From Candidatus Defluviicoccus seviourii (GTDB lineage: Bacteria; Pseudomonadota; Alphaproteobacteria; Rhodospirillales; Defluviicoccaceae), in contig UXAT02000004.1 in the NCBI GenBank assembly GCA_900609035.2, positions 45,543 to 109,542 of the forward strand: a stretch of DNA of 64,000 nt, written 5' to 3'. How positions within the stretch are numbered: the first letter of the stretch is position 1; every line of letters starts with the position of its first letter. Shown here piece after piece: positions 1 to 8,624 of this stretch. The translations under genes and the position numbers were made by a program. The notes under the pieces are model-generated. The model was not told where the DNA came from, did no database searches, and saw only the letters and a list, made by a program, of their open reading frames with translations.

Positions 1-2
1 GC

Positions 3-575
3 GTGGCGCCCGACGGTCTGCCACAGTTCCGTTGGAGCGAGCCGGACGAGGCAGCCGCCTACCGCTTCCAGCTCGCCGCCGGTGACGATTTTGCCGCTCC
101 GCTGGTAGCGGCAGACCACTTGAGCGAAGCGCGCTTTGCGGTTACCGACGCTCTGCCGCCCGGGACCTATCGCTGGCGGGTCGCCACCATCGACAAGCGG
201 GGCGAAGAAGGACCGTTTAGCGACCCACAGCGGCTGCGTGTTCCGCAGCCGGGACCAGTGCCGGAGCAGCCGGACCTGTCCGACGAGGCGATGGTGATCC
301 GCTGGCCGGCCGGCCTCGCCGGCGATCGTTTCCGCTTCCAGATGGCGCGTGACAACGCTTTTACCGATGTTGTCGTCGACCGGGAGACGACCGAGCCGTC
401 GATCAAACTGGAGCGGCCGGAAGGCGGGGTCGTCTTCATCCGCGTACAGACGATCGACGCCGCCGGTGAGGCCAGCGCCTTCAGCGCGCCGCAGCGGATC
501 GAGTTGCCGTCCGACCCGCTTTGGCTCATCTCAGTGCCCATCCTGAGCGTTCTCCTTGCGCTGATTCTCCTATGA
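3..575 (+). CDS. C-terminal part of a FecR/fibronectin-like membrane-anchored protein (5'-truncated by window)
   Basis: The reading frame is open at the window edge, so the start is missing and about 190 C-terminal residues are visible. They form two tandem modules of about 85 residues with a fibronectin type III-like look: each has an F-Q-x-A strand followed by a strand ending V-x-T-I-D (YRWRVATIDKRGEEGPFSD, then FIRVQTIDAAGEASAFS). The C-terminus is hydrophobic (WLISVPILSVLLALILL) and could be a membrane anchor. The stop overlaps the next gene's start as ATGA, so the two are probably co-expressed. FecR-domain periplasmic proteins often precede CHASE2 signalling genes. That identity is inference, since the FecR domain itself would lie outside the window. 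Confidence 0.6.
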   Translation: MAPDGLPQFRWSEPDEAAAYRFQLAAGDDFAAPLVAADHLSEARFAVTDALPPGTYRWRVATIDKRGEEGPFSDPQRLRVPQPGPVPEQPDLSDEAMVIRWPAGLAGDRFRFQMARDNAFTDVVVDRETTEPSIKLERPEGGVVFIRVQTIDAAGEASAFSAPQRIELPSDPLWLISVPILSVLLALILL

Positions 576-3451
576 ACGCCGAGCACAGACAGGTTCGGAC
601 TGTCATCGGCTCGGCTCCAGCGCTGAAGCTCATCGTCGCCGGGGTTGTCGCAGCGGCCGCACTCCTTGCGGTCGCTCGGGACTGGCTCTGGCCGATCGAT
701 CACGCTCTCTATGACGTTGCCCTGCTCGCTTACCACCGTCCCGCCCCCGAAGATGTCATCATCGTTGCCGTCGACGAGGAAAGCCTTCCCGAACTCGGAG
801 CGTGGCCGCTGCCGCGGCGTGTCTATGCTGCCGTGGTCGACGTCTTGCACCGCGCCGGCGCGAAGGTGATCGCGATCGATGTCATCTTCGCCGACACGAA
901 CCCGCTCGATGCCGAAGGCGATCGGCTCCTCGTCGCGCACGCGGCCGAGAGCGGACGGGTCGTGATGCCGGTCGCTTTCGAGCACCTGCGCCAGGACGGT
1001 CAATTGATCGAGCTGGTGCCGTTTCCGGCGCTGGCCGCGGTCGCAGCCGGCTTCGGTCATGTCGATGTCGAGCTTGACAGCGGCGGTCGCAGCCGGCGGC
1101 TGTTTCTCAGCGCCGGCCTCGGCGCACCCGTCTGGCCAGCCTTCGCGCTCGCGACACTGCAGGTTGCGGATCCGATCGCGGCTGCAGCGGCAGGCGGATG
1201 GGGCGCGCGGCTGCGACAGGCCGACGTTGATGAAGGCGCCAGAGATCCCTTCGTCTGGGTACGCCGCAACCCGTTTCTGGTGGCTTTTGCCGGGCCGCCG
1301 GGTCACTTCCGCCGGGTTGGCCTTGCCGACGTCATCCACGGCCGCGTCCCGACCGATGTCTTTCGCGATGCGACGGTGTTCGTCGGTGCAACGGCGGTGA
1401 TGACCGGCGACCGCCTCGCGGTCGGCGGAATCACCGGCAACCCGATGATGTCCGGCGTCGAATTCAACGCCAACGCCTTCGATGCTCTGCGGCGGGGGCT
1501 GTTGCTTCGGCCGCTGGCACCGCTGATGGCGATCGCCCTGACCCTGGGTTTGATTTCGCTCCCAGCACTCGTCCATGCAGCCGGCATGCGCCGCGCGCCG
1601 GTCCTGGTGGCGGGCGGTCTGTTGTCACTGATCACCAGCGCCGCGCTCCTGGCCGGCGCGCAGCTCTGGTTTTCGCCCGCTGCCGCGCTTTTGGCGCTGG
1701 TCATCTGCGGCTTGGCCTGGACGGCGGTAGATCTCGACCGGGAGCGGGGAGAAATCCGCTCGGAGCGGGCGATCGCGCGAACGGCCCTGCGCTCGATCTC
1801 CGATGCCGTCATGACCCTGGATGGCGACGGCCGGATCCGGCACATGAACACGGTGGCGCAACGGCTCACTGGCAGCCCCGAAGCCGACGCAATCGGTCGA
1901 CCGGTTGACGGTGTCGTCTGCCTCTCGGACGCGATCGGCCGCGCCCGGATCAGCATTGCCGCGCTGGCAGCGTCTGCAGCAGCGAAAGGCGTCATGATGC
2001 TGAGTGGCCCGCTGTTGCGATCGAAGAGCGGCGAAGAGCGCAAGGTCCAGGTCTCACTCGCCGTCATTCGCGCCGCTTCCGGCGCGGCCGAGGGGGCGGT
2101 GCTCGTCTTTACCGACGTTACCGACCTGCACCGCATGGCGAACGCGATCGCCGAACAGGCCGGTCGGGATCAGATCACACAGCTGCAAAACCGCAAGGCC
2201 TTCCTGCAGCGGCTGGGGCGGGTGCTGTCGGCGGCGCGACGCGAGGAGCTGCTGGTTGCCGTCCTCGAACTGCGCTTGGACAAGTTTTCCACGGTAAGCG
2301 AGGACCTCGGCCCTGCTGCTGCGGAGCTGCTGCTGAAGGGCGCGGTCGAACGCCTGTGCGCGGTCGTCGACCGGCCAGATCTGCTCGCCCGCGTCAATAC
2401 CGATAGCTTCGCCCTGATCGTCGATACCTTGCGCACGTTGGATGCGGTCACTTTCCTGGCGCACCGGTTGCGCAAGGCATTCGACGCGCCGTTCGTCATC
2501 CAGGGGTTCAAGGCTTGGACGAGCCTGAGCATCGGCGTCGCCTACTTTCCGCGCGACGCCAGGGCGCCGGATCCCTTGCTGACGCGGGCCGGGCAGGCCG
2601 CGCGGCGCGCCCGCCAAGCTGGCGGCAACAAAGTTCATTACTGTGCCGATCACGCCAACGTGGTCGACATCAATCGTGCCAGGCTGGTCATCAGCTTGAA
2701 GAGCGCCGTTGAAAGGCAGGACACTGCACTGCTTTACCAGCCGCAGGTGGACTTCAAGTCGGGTCGCACGGTTGGTATCGAGGCATTGTTGCGGCTGAGC
2801 ACCCCGCGGATGCGCGGCCTGGGGCCGGCCGAGTTCGTGCCGATGATCGAGGAGGCTGGGCTCATCGGAGCGGCTGGGGAATGGGTCTTGCGGACCGCCT
2901 GCTGTCAGCTCAGGGAATGGCACCAGCTGGGCTGGAACGATCTCTTCGTCTCGATCAATCTGACGCCGCGGCAGCTCCTCGAATCAGGGCTGACGGAACG
3001 GATCCGACGCGTGCTCGACGAGGCCGGTCTTGACGGTCGCTACCTCTGGCTTGAAATCACGGAGCTGGCGCTCTTGTCCGATTACGAGCAGGCTGCCGCG
3101 GTGATTCAGGGCATCCGCGAGCTTGGCGTCAGCTTCTGCATCGACGACTTCGGCACCACGTGCTCATCCCTGCTTGATCTGGAACGGCTGCCGATCCAGG
3201 GCGTCAAGATCGATGCCGGCCTGATTCAAGAGGGAATCGACCATCCCGAACATGCGGCGGTGATCGCTGCGATCGCAGTGATGGCGCATGCGATGCGCCT
3301 TGACGTCGTCGCCAAGGGTGTCGAGACACAACGGCATGTCGATTTCGTGATCGAGCGGGAGTTCGATCGTGGGCAGGGGTACTTCCTCGGCAGACCGGTT
3401 TCAGCGGCCCAATTCTTGTCATATTTGTCGGCGAATATTTCAACCGGGTGA
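572..3451 (+). CDS. CHASE2-PAS-GGDEF-EAL c-di-GMP signalling protein with degenerate catalytic motifs
   Basis: 959 residues. An N-terminal membrane segment is followed by a CHASE2 sensor domain (about 45-300), three clustered membrane helices (about 310-395), a PAS domain (about 406-525), a GGDEF-type domain starting at DQITQLQNR (533) and an EAL domain (about 700-955). The GGDEF signature reads NTDSF (609-613), so cyclase activity is unlikely. The EAL domain keeps EAL (737), SINLTPRQL, LEITE, the DD pair (858-859), VKID and GQGYF. However DFGTG is DFGTT, and the first Glu of the usual A-E-G-V-E motif is Lys915. It may therefore be a weak phosphodiesterase or a c-di-GMP/GTP-responsive effector. 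The ATG inside the ATGA overlap with the upstream gene is preferred over an in-frame start 51 bases earlier. Confidence 0.9.
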   Translation: MNAEHRQVRTVIGSAPALKLIVAGVVAAAALLAVARDWLWPIDHALYDVALLAYHRPAPEDVIIVAVDEESLPELGAWPLPRRVYAAVVDVLHRAGAKVIAIDVIFADTNPLDAEGDRLLVAHAAESGRVVMPVAFEHLRQDGQLIELVPFPALAAVAAGFGHVDVELDSGGRSRRLFLSAGLGAPVWPAFALATLQVADPIAAAAAGGWGARLRQADVDEGARDPFVWVRRNPFLVAFAGPPGHFRRVGLADVIHGRVPTDVFRDATVFVGATAVMTGDRLAVGGITGNPMMSGVEFNANAFDALRRGLLLRPLAPLMAIALTLGLISLPALVHAAGMRRAPVLVAGGLLSLITSAALLAGAQLWFSPAAALLALVICGLAWTAVDLDRERGEIRSERAIARTALRSISDAVMTLDGDGRIRHMNTVAQRLTGSPEADAIGRPVDGVVCLSDAIGRARISIAALAASAAAKGVMMLSGPLLRSKSGEERKVQVSLAVIRAASGAAEGAVLVFTDVTDLHRMANAIAEQAGRDQITQLQNRKAFLQRLGRVLSAARREELLVAVLELRLDKFSTVSEDLGPAAAELLLKGAVERLCAVVDRPDLLARVNTDSFALIVDTLRTLDAVTFLAHRLRKAFDAPFVIQGFKAWTSLSIGVAYFPRDARAPDPLLTRAGQAARRARQAGGNKVHYCADHANVVDINRARLVISLKSAVERQDTALLYQPQVDFKSGRTVGIEALLRLSTPRMRGLGPAEFVPMIEEAGLIGAAGEWVLRTACCQLREWHQLGWNDLFVSINLTPRQLLESGLTERIRRVLDEAGLDGRYLWLEITELALLSDYEQAAAVIQGIRELGVSFCIDDFGTTCSSLLDLERLPIQGVKIDAGLIQEGIDHPEHAAVIAAIAVMAHAMRLDVVAKGVETQRHVDFVIEREFDRGQGYFLGRPVSAAQFLSYLSANISTG

Positions 3452-3691
3452 GGCACGCTGACTCGGGTTTTCTACCGGCGTAACCGGTGACCGATAGCCA
3501 CGGGGGAAGAAGTTGGGTGGCCTGTAGCCGCAGGTTCACTTCGCCGGGGTCGCAGAGTCAGGCCTGAAGGGCTGGCCTGTGGGTCCGGTCTGTGGGTCTG
3601 GCGCGAAAGCTTCGCAAGACACTATCATATCACCGCGAGCTGGGAGGTCGCGGGTGGCATCTTCTCGGTCGGAAGGAGGAGCGTTGGCCCG

Positions 3692-4123
3692 ATGCCGTCT
3701 GAACCCGAGTGCGAGCGGTCGCTCGATGTCCTCATTCTCGATGCTGCGCCGTTGAGTCAATCGATGCTTGTCTCGCTCCTTGAGGTCGCAGGACATCGGA
3801 GCTACGCGAGCGAGTCTGTCGACGATGCGCTGACCGCGATCGAGGAATTCGACTTCGATCTCCTTCTGATCAATGCCAACAAGCCGGACAAGGAGATCCT
3901 TGATTTCGTCAAGCTGTTGCGATTCGCGCAGATGGGGGAGCCGCAGTTACCGATTGTCCTGCTGACTGCCTGGTGCGACGACGCGAATCGGCTCGATTGC
4001 AACGAGGCCGGAATTGACCTTGTCCTCGAAAAGCCGATTGCCCCGACCGTGCTGACGCAGTCGATCGTCTCCTGCGCCGTGCCAGAGCGTCGCCGGCGCG
4101 GCACTGCACAGGATCGCCGCTAA
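3692..4123 (+). CDS. Receiver-like protein lacking the phospho-acceptor aspartate
   Basis: 143-residue single-domain protein with the beta/alpha pattern of a response-regulator receiver. Strand 1 is VLILDAAP, so only one acid of the usual acidic pair is present. Strand 3 is DLLLINANKP, where the Asp normally phosphorylated is Asn61. The later Thr (IVLLTAW) and Lys (VLEKPI) are kept. The C-terminus is basic (PERRRRGTAQDRR). A strong AAGGAGGAG lies 11 bases before the ATG. No kinase gene adjoins it; the CHASE2-GGDEF-EAL gene is 240 bases upstream on the same strand. By family knowledge an Asn here prevents normal phosphotransfer, so the protein may signal by binding or mimic one state. That role is inference. 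Confidence 0.75.
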   Translation: MPSEPECERSLDVLILDAAPLSQSMLVSLLEVAGHRSYASESVDDALTAIEEFDFDLLLINANKPDKEILDFVKLLRFAQMGEPQLPIVLLTAWCDDANRLDCNEAGIDLVLEKPIAPTVLTQSIVSCAVPERRRRGTAQDRR

Positions 4124-4164
4124 GGGGCTCGCTCGCTGCGGGCGGCCGGGTGGCCGGCAGGTGG

Positions 4165-5157
4165 CTAAAACCCGGTATCCTCCGGCAGGACGCGATTGGG
4201 CGGCGTGTGGCCGTCGATGTGGGAGCGAATGTTGATGAGGACGCACTCGCCCATGCCGATTCGCCCCTCCAGGGTCGCCGAGCCCATGTGCGGCAACAGG
4301 ACAACGTTATCGAGACCGAGAAGCTTCGGGTTCACGGCCGGTTCGTTTTCGTACACATCGAGTGCAGCGCCCGCAATCTCTCCCGCCCTTAGCATGCGGA
4401 CCAGAGCCAGTTCGTCGATGATCTCGCCGCGTGCCGTGTTGACGATGTAGGCGTGCGGCGGCAGAAGTTTCATCCGACGCGCGGAGAGCAGGTGATAGGT
4501 CGCAGGCGTATGCGGACAATGCACGGTGATGAAGTCCATGCGCGCCAGCATCTGGTCGAGGCTTTGGTGGTAGGTCGCCTCAAGTTCTGCCTCAATATCG
4601 GGATCGACACGCCGGCGGTTGTGGTAGTGAATGCTCATGTTGAACGCGCGGGCGCGGCGTGCCACCGCTTGGCCAATGCGCCCCATGCCGACGATGCCGA
4701 GCCGTTTGCCGGAGACGCGATGCCCCAGCATCCACGTCGGCGACCAGCCGCCCCACTTGCCGGCGCGGATGATGCGCTCGCCTTCGGTCAGGCGCCGTGG
4801 CACGGCGAGGATCAGCGCCATCGTCATGTCGGCGGTATCCTCGGTGAGGACATCGGGCGTGTTCGTCACGGTCACGCCGCGAGCGCGTGCGGCTTTGAGG
4901 TCGATGTGATCAACGCCGGCACCGTAGTTCGCGATCAGGCGCAATCTGTCGCCCGCGGCCTCAATGATGGCAGCGGTGATCCGGTCGGTGACTGTCGGCA
5001 CCAGGACGTCCGCATCCTTGACCGCCTCGAGCAGACCCGGCTTGCCAAGCGGCTGATCGGTAAGATTGAGGCGGACATCGAACAGCTCCATCATCCGGGT
5101 CTCGACGATGTCGGGAAGCTTGCGCGTAACGACGACGAGCGGCTTTGGCTTCGCCAT
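4165..5157 (-). CDS. D-2-hydroxyacid dehydrogenase (glyoxylate/hydroxypyruvate reductase type)
   Basis: 330-residue NAD(P)-dependent D-isomer-specific 2-hydroxyacid dehydrogenase, expected to interconvert 2-hydroxyacids such as glycerate or glycolate with their 2-keto acids in the cytosol. The nucleotide-binding motif is GIVGMGRIGQAVA, with NRR after the second strand, which suggests NADP(H). Catalytic residues are visible: Arg in VNTARGEIID, Glu in DVYENEP and His in LPHMGSAT. The ATG is chosen because AGGAGAGG lies about 8 bases upstream; an in-frame start 21 bases earlier lacks this. It faces the SH3-domain gene divergently. Substrate cannot be read from sequence; glyoxylate/hydroxypyruvate reductase or glycerate dehydrogenase fits best. 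Confidence 0.92.
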   Translation of the reverse strand: MAKPKPLVVVTRKLPDIVETRMMELFDVRLNLTDQPLGKPGLLEAVKDADVLVPTVTDRITAAIIEAAGDRLRLIANYGAGVDHIDLKAARARGVTVTNTPDVLTEDTADMTMALILAVPRRLTEGERIIRAGKWGGWSPTWMLGHRVSGKRLGIVGMGRIGQAVARRARAFNMSIHYHNRRRVDPDIEAELEATYHQSLDQMLARMDFITVHCPHTPATYHLLSARRMKLLPPHAYIVNTARGEIIDELALVRMLRAGEIAGAALDVYENEPAVNPKLLGLDNVVLLPHMGSATLEGRIGMGECVLINIRSHIDGHTPPNRVLPEDTGF

Positions 5158-5308
5158 CTGGCACCTCTCCTGCGGCATACGGGCAACACTGTCAGTTTCG
5201 GCGATAGCAGGCGATCGCGCCGCTGTCCAGCGCGCCTCGCCCCTTGACCTGCCGGAAGGTCTCGGTTGTAAGAAAGAGAGCGTTCATATCCCATCGGTGC
5301 CGAGGGCA

Positions 5309-5908
5309 ATGATCAGGCGGAGCCGACTCCTCCTCCTTCTGGGTTTGTTGACGGTTGCCGGTCTCGGTGTGAGCGGCAGCCTTGGCTTGTGGACCGGCAG
5401 CGGCGGCGGTGTGCCGGAGCAGGGGGGCGCGAAAGCCGACGACCCTCAAGCGCCGGAGACGTCCGAGGCGGCCGATCGGCCGGCGCAGGTCGAGGGCCTG
5501 CCGGTGCCGCGTTTCGTCACGCTGCGCGCGCCGGAGGCAAACATGCGAACCGGCCCGGATACGAAGTTTCCCATCAAGTGGGTTTACCAGCGGCCGGGCC
5601 TGCCGCTCGAGGTGATTGCCGAGCATCACCACTGGCGGCGCGTGCGCGACATCCAAGGCAACGACGGCTGGATGCACAAGCGGATGCTGAGCGGGCGGCG
5701 GGCGGTAATGCTGACCGGCCCCTCGGTCCTTTACGATTCGCCGTCGGGCAACGCCCGGCCGGTGGCGCGCTTGGATCCGATGGTTGTGCTCATGGTCCTG
5801 AAATGCCCCCCGGCCTCGGCGTGGTGCCAAGTGGCGGCCGACGACTTCCGCGGCTGGGCAGAGCGTTCCCGGATGTGGGGCGTCTATGCTGACGAGGTGA
5901 TCGAGTAG
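5309..5908 (+). CDS. Secreted SH3-domain protein
   Basis: 199 residues. The N-terminus is a signal peptide or anchor (MIRRSRLLLLLGLLTVAGLG) followed by a Gly/Pro/Ala-rich linker. Two bacterial SH3-like repeats come next: one around NMRTGPDTKFPIKWVYQRPG and WRRVRDIQGNDGWMHKRMLS, and a second around LYDSPSGNARPVARLDP and GWAERSRMWGVY. This matches the SH3_4-type envelope proteins of Alphaproteobacteria, which often sit beside a D-hydroxyacid dehydrogenase gene. GAGGG lies 6 bases before the chosen ATG; longer in-frame starts would overlap the divergent dehydrogenase gene. A cell-envelope or peptidoglycan-binding role is inferred; no enzymatic motif is seen. Confidence 0.85.
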   Translation: MIRRSRLLLLLGLLTVAGLGVSGSLGLWTGSGGGVPEQGGAKADDPQAPETSEAADRPAQVEGLPVPRFVTLRAPEANMRTGPDTKFPIKWVYQRPGLPLEVIAEHHHWRRVRDIQGNDGWMHKRMLSGRRAVMLTGPSVLYDSPSGNARPVARLDPMVVLMVLKCPPASAWCQVAADDFRGWAERSRMWGVYADEVIE

Positions 5909-5944
5909 CGGGCCATCGTCCGGTTCCGGGAACGGCGGTCCGGG

Positions 5945-6535
5945 TCACGCAAAATCGCGGGCGAGCTCGCTTCGGACCGCTTCCGGCAGCGCGGCCATGT
6001 GGTCGTAATTGGGATGGCGAACGCCGATCACAACCCGCGTGCCCGGCTTGCGAAACACCTCGATCTGTGCCGGCGTGAAAAAGAACTTGAGAAAATGGAC
6101 TGATGAGGTCTTGCCGTCAGGGGTCGTGCGCTCGACGTCGAGCTCCGGCGATGCCTTCACCACGTCGCCATTGAAGCTGATGCCGACCGTCTCCTCAATC
6201 CCGCCGAAGGTGGCAAGGAGACGCGCCCGGCGCTCGGCATCCTCGATCTCGATCAGCATGGTCGCAACCAGCGACCGCCCGTCCGGGATCAGCGGATTGT
6301 AGGCCGCGAGTTCGTCCTCGATCTGGGCTTCGCCGCCTTTCTCGATGTACAGCATCTCGTGGACCTGATGCAGCATCGTCTCGAAGCTCTCGAACAGGAG
6401 CATCACGTGCGGTCCCACGGCAAGGCGGCGGTTCCGCTTCAGTTCGGTCATCTGCCGGCGCCGGTCGGCCCGTTCCATGGCGTAGACGGGCATCGGCAGA
6501 ATGTCGGCGCGGGTAATCTGTCGCAACGGCTGCAC
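5945..6535 (-). CDS. DUF3501 family protein
   Basis: About 196 residues, matching the DUF3501 family: ITRADILPMPVYAMERADRR near the start, then a run containing VHEMLYIEKGGEAQIEDEL, and the C-terminal HPNYDHMAALPEAVRSELA. Its function is unknown. It lies 13 bases after the HdrB/GlpC-like gene and is almost certainly co-transcribed with it; this pairing recurs in other proteobacteria, often with rubrerythrin. The GTG start is chosen because family members begin a few residues before the ITRADI-like segment. A TTG 36 bases upstream, overlapping the neighbour, is the alternative. Neither has a strong ribosome-binding site, so translational coupling is likely. Confidence 0.85.
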   Translation of the reverse strand: MQPLRQITRADILPMPVYAMERADRRRQMTELKRNRRLAVGPHVMLLFESFETMLHQVHEMLYIEKGGEAQIEDELAAYNPLIPDGRSLVATMLIEIEDAERRARLLATFGGIEETVGISFNGDVVKASPELDVERTTPDGKTSSVHFLKFFFTPAQIEVFRKPGTRVVIGVRHPNYDHMAALPEAVRSELARDFA

Positions 6536-6548
6536 TCCCGAAGCCAAC

Positions 6549-7889
6549 TCAGAACGAATACGCGCGAGCAATCAGCTCGATTGGGTGCTGCAAGGTTTCC
6601 ACAGCAGGCGGGCGGCCGTCACTGAGCCGTTCCATGCCCTGGATGATGTGCTCGCGGGCGAGCGGACACTCCGAGACGACATAGCGGGTCTTGTTGGCGG
6701 TAGCTTCGCGCGCAACCGGCCGGCCCACCTTCAGCGCCACCTCGAAGTTTTCCTTCATGATTCCCCAGGAACCGCCGTGCCCGGAACAGCGCTCGATCGT
6801 CTTGATCTCGGTGTCCGGCAACAGCCGCAGCATGTCGGCTGCCTTCTGGCCCATGTTCTGCGCCCGCGCATGGCAGGCGATGTGTACAGTGATGCCGCCC
6901 TCGATCGGCATCATGCCGGGTGCCAGCCCTTCCTTGCGGGCGATATCGACGAGGTACTCGGTCACATCGAAGGTGGCCCGGGAGAGCCGCGCGACATTCT
7001 CGTCGTTGGGCTCGAGCAGCGGCCATTCGAATTTGAGCATGAGCGAGCACGACGGCACCAAGCCTACGATGTCGTATCCCTTGTCGATCCAGGGGCGAAG
7101 CTCGGCCGCGACCGTGCGTGCCTTCCCGGCGACCCGCTCGATATCGCCGTACTCCAGCTGCGGCATCCCGCAGCAGGCCGGGTACACGACCTCGGTTTCG
7201 ACGCCGTTCTGGGCCAGCACCGCGCGGGCGGCCCGGCCGACGTCCGGGTTGTTGTAATTCATGAAGCAGGTGGCATAGAGGACGGCCTTGCGGCCGAATG
7301 CGGGTGCCTCGCGGTTGATCGCCGGCGGGTCGGCCTTGGCCGACGCGGTCAGGGTCTTGCCGACGTATTTCGGCAGATAGGCATCGCGATGGATCCCCGC
7401 CGCCTTCTCCATCAGCGGCCGCGTGAGCTTGTTGCCGCAGCGGCTGGCCCAGTTCGCGAGCGGCGCGACCGGCGCTGCCAGCCGACCATTGCGATCGGTC
7501 TCCGACAGCTGCCGTTTGGCGAAGCCGACGCCGCCCTTACGAAACTCGGCCGCGCGATAGCGCAGCATCAGGTGCGGAAAGTCGAGCCCGAACTCGTGCG
7601 GCGGCACGTACGGGCACTTGGTAAGGAAGCACATATCGCAGAGCGTGCAGGCATCGACGACGCCGGCGAAATCGGCACTGGCGACGGCCTCGATCTCTCC
7701 GCTCTCGGTCGCATCGATCAGATCGAAAAGCCGGGGAAAACTGTCACAGAGGTTGAAACAGCGCCGGCAGCCGTGGCAGATGTCGAACACCCGACGCAGC
7801 TCGTGATCGAGCTTGTCCGGATCATAGAATTCCTCATCGCGCCACGCCAACGGGTGGCGGGTCGGCGCCTCTAAGCTGCCTTCGCGCAT
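6549..7889 (-). CDS. HdrB/GlpC-like iron-sulfur protein with two CCG domains
   Basis: 446 residues. The N-terminal third has two ferredoxin-type cluster motifs, CHGCRRCFNLC and CTLCDMCFLTKCPYVPP, predicting two [4Fe-4S] clusters. The rest has two cysteine-rich CCG-type domains, around CFMNYNNP with CCGMPQLEYGD and around IACHARAQNMGQKAADM with RCSGHGGSWG, as in heterodisulfide reductase subunit B and GlpC. No FAD domain or membrane segment is present, so a partner must supply electrons. AAGGGAG lies about 9 bases before the ATG. It sits between rubrerythrin and DUF3501. A role as an electron-transfer or disulfide-type reductase in oxidative or iron stress is inferred; the substrate is unknown. 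Confidence 0.9.
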   Translation of the reverse strand: MREGSLEAPTRHPLAWRDEEFYDPDKLDHELRRVFDICHGCRRCFNLCDSFPRLFDLIDATESGEIEAVASADFAGVVDACTLCDMCFLTKCPYVPPHEFGLDFPHLMLRYRAAEFRKGGVGFAKRQLSETDRNGRLAAPVAPLANWASRCGNKLTRPLMEKAAGIHRDAYLPKYVGKTLTASAKADPPAINREAPAFGRKAVLYATCFMNYNNPDVGRAARAVLAQNGVETEVVYPACCGMPQLEYGDIERVAGKARTVAAELRPWIDKGYDIVGLVPSCSLMLKFEWPLLEPNDENVARLSRATFDVTEYLVDIARKEGLAPGMMPIEGGITVHIACHARAQNMGQKAADMLRLLPDTEIKTIERCSGHGGSWGIMKENFEVALKVGRPVAREATANKTRYVVSECPLAREHIIQGMERLSDGRPPAVETLQHPIELIARAYSF

Positions 7890-7966
7890 TGCCGGCGACT
7901 CCCTTCGAGAAGACTGCGAGTGTCGCGCTCACGTGCTCGCCACGGCAGCGAGCGACGGATGCGTCA

Positions 7967-7997
7967 ACGGGGGTGGCTCAGGAGGGAGCACCCCCGT
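7967..7997. repeat. 9-bp perfect inverted repeat with 13-nt loop between rubrerythrin and the Fe-S gene
   Basis: Arms ACGGGGGTG and CACCCCCGT are exact complements around 13 bases. It lies in the 158-base gap after the rubrerythrin stop and about 80 bases before the Fe-S gene start. No T-run follows on either strand, so it is not a classical intrinsic terminator. It could be an mRNA 3'-end or processing hairpin. Confidence 0.5.
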
Positions 7998-8047
7998 CCC
8001 GCATCGCTATCGGCGCTCAGCCGGCAAGCAGCCGTGGGCGCTGAAGC

Positions 8048-8467
8048 TTAGTCCAGCGTATCGAGAGCCTTCTTGAAGCGGCCGGCGTGCGACTTCTCGG
8101 CCTTGGCGAGCGTCTCGAACCAGTCCGCGATCTCGTCGAAGCCTTCCTCGCGCGCCGACTTTGCCATGCCGGGATACATGTCGGTGTATTCGTGCGTTTC
8201 CCCGGCGACCGAAGCCTTCAGGTTGTCCCGCGTTCCGCCGATCGGCAGTCCGGTTGCGGGGTCGCCCACCTTCTCGAGGAACTCCAAATGGCCATGTGCA
8301 TGGCCGGTCTCGCCTTCCGCCGTCGAACGAAAGACGGCTGCAACGTCGTTGTAGCCTTCGACGTCGGCTTTTTGAGCGAAATAAAGATAGCGCCGGTTGG
8401 CCTGCGACTCGCCAGAGAACGCGTCCTTGAGATTCTGCTCGGTCTTACTTCCACGGAGTTCGGACAT
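8048..8467 (-). CDS. Rubrerythrin (diiron domain only)
   Basis: 139-residue ferritin-like four-helix protein of the rubrerythrin family, expected to bind a non-heme diiron centre and reduce peroxide or buffer iron in the cytosol. Metal-ligand motifs are visible in [18 protein letters not shown], then [13 protein letters not shown], then [19 protein letters not shown] and [15 protein letters not shown]. The C-terminal rubredoxin domain of classical rubrerythrins is absent, so electrons must come from another protein, possibly via the neighbouring Fe-S gene. The ATG is preferred over a GTG two codons earlier because AGGGAGAG lies a normal distance before it. It follows irr by about 150 bases. 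Confidence 0.93.
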   Translation of the reverse strand: MSELRGSKTEQNLKDAFSGESQANRRYLYFAQKADVEGYNDVAAVFRSTAEGETGHAHGHLEFLEKVGDPATGLPIGGTRDNLKASVAGETHEYTDMYPGMAKSAREEGFDEIADWFETLAKAEKSHAGRFKKALDTLD

Positions 8468-8624
8468 TCCCACTCTCCCTCTGCCCGTTCAATCACCAGC
8501 AACGGCCAACTTGGTCACGCCCGTAACCTTGACCGTGAGCCGACTATGAATCGCCTCCGAACGGGAGTCAACTCTTTTTAACAGTTCTAGAGAGGGGCGG
8601 TAACCTATTAAAATGAAATGATTT

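Noticed and set aside
167..1576. Long open frame on the minus strand opposite the CHASE2 gene
   Set aside because: Arg/Gly/Ser-rich with no recognisable domain; it mirrors a real plus-strand gene and arises from high GC content.
8474..8624. Irr-binding iron control element between irr and rubrerythrin
   Set aside because: Only partial TTCTAGA-like bases are present; no palindrome close to the consensus was found.
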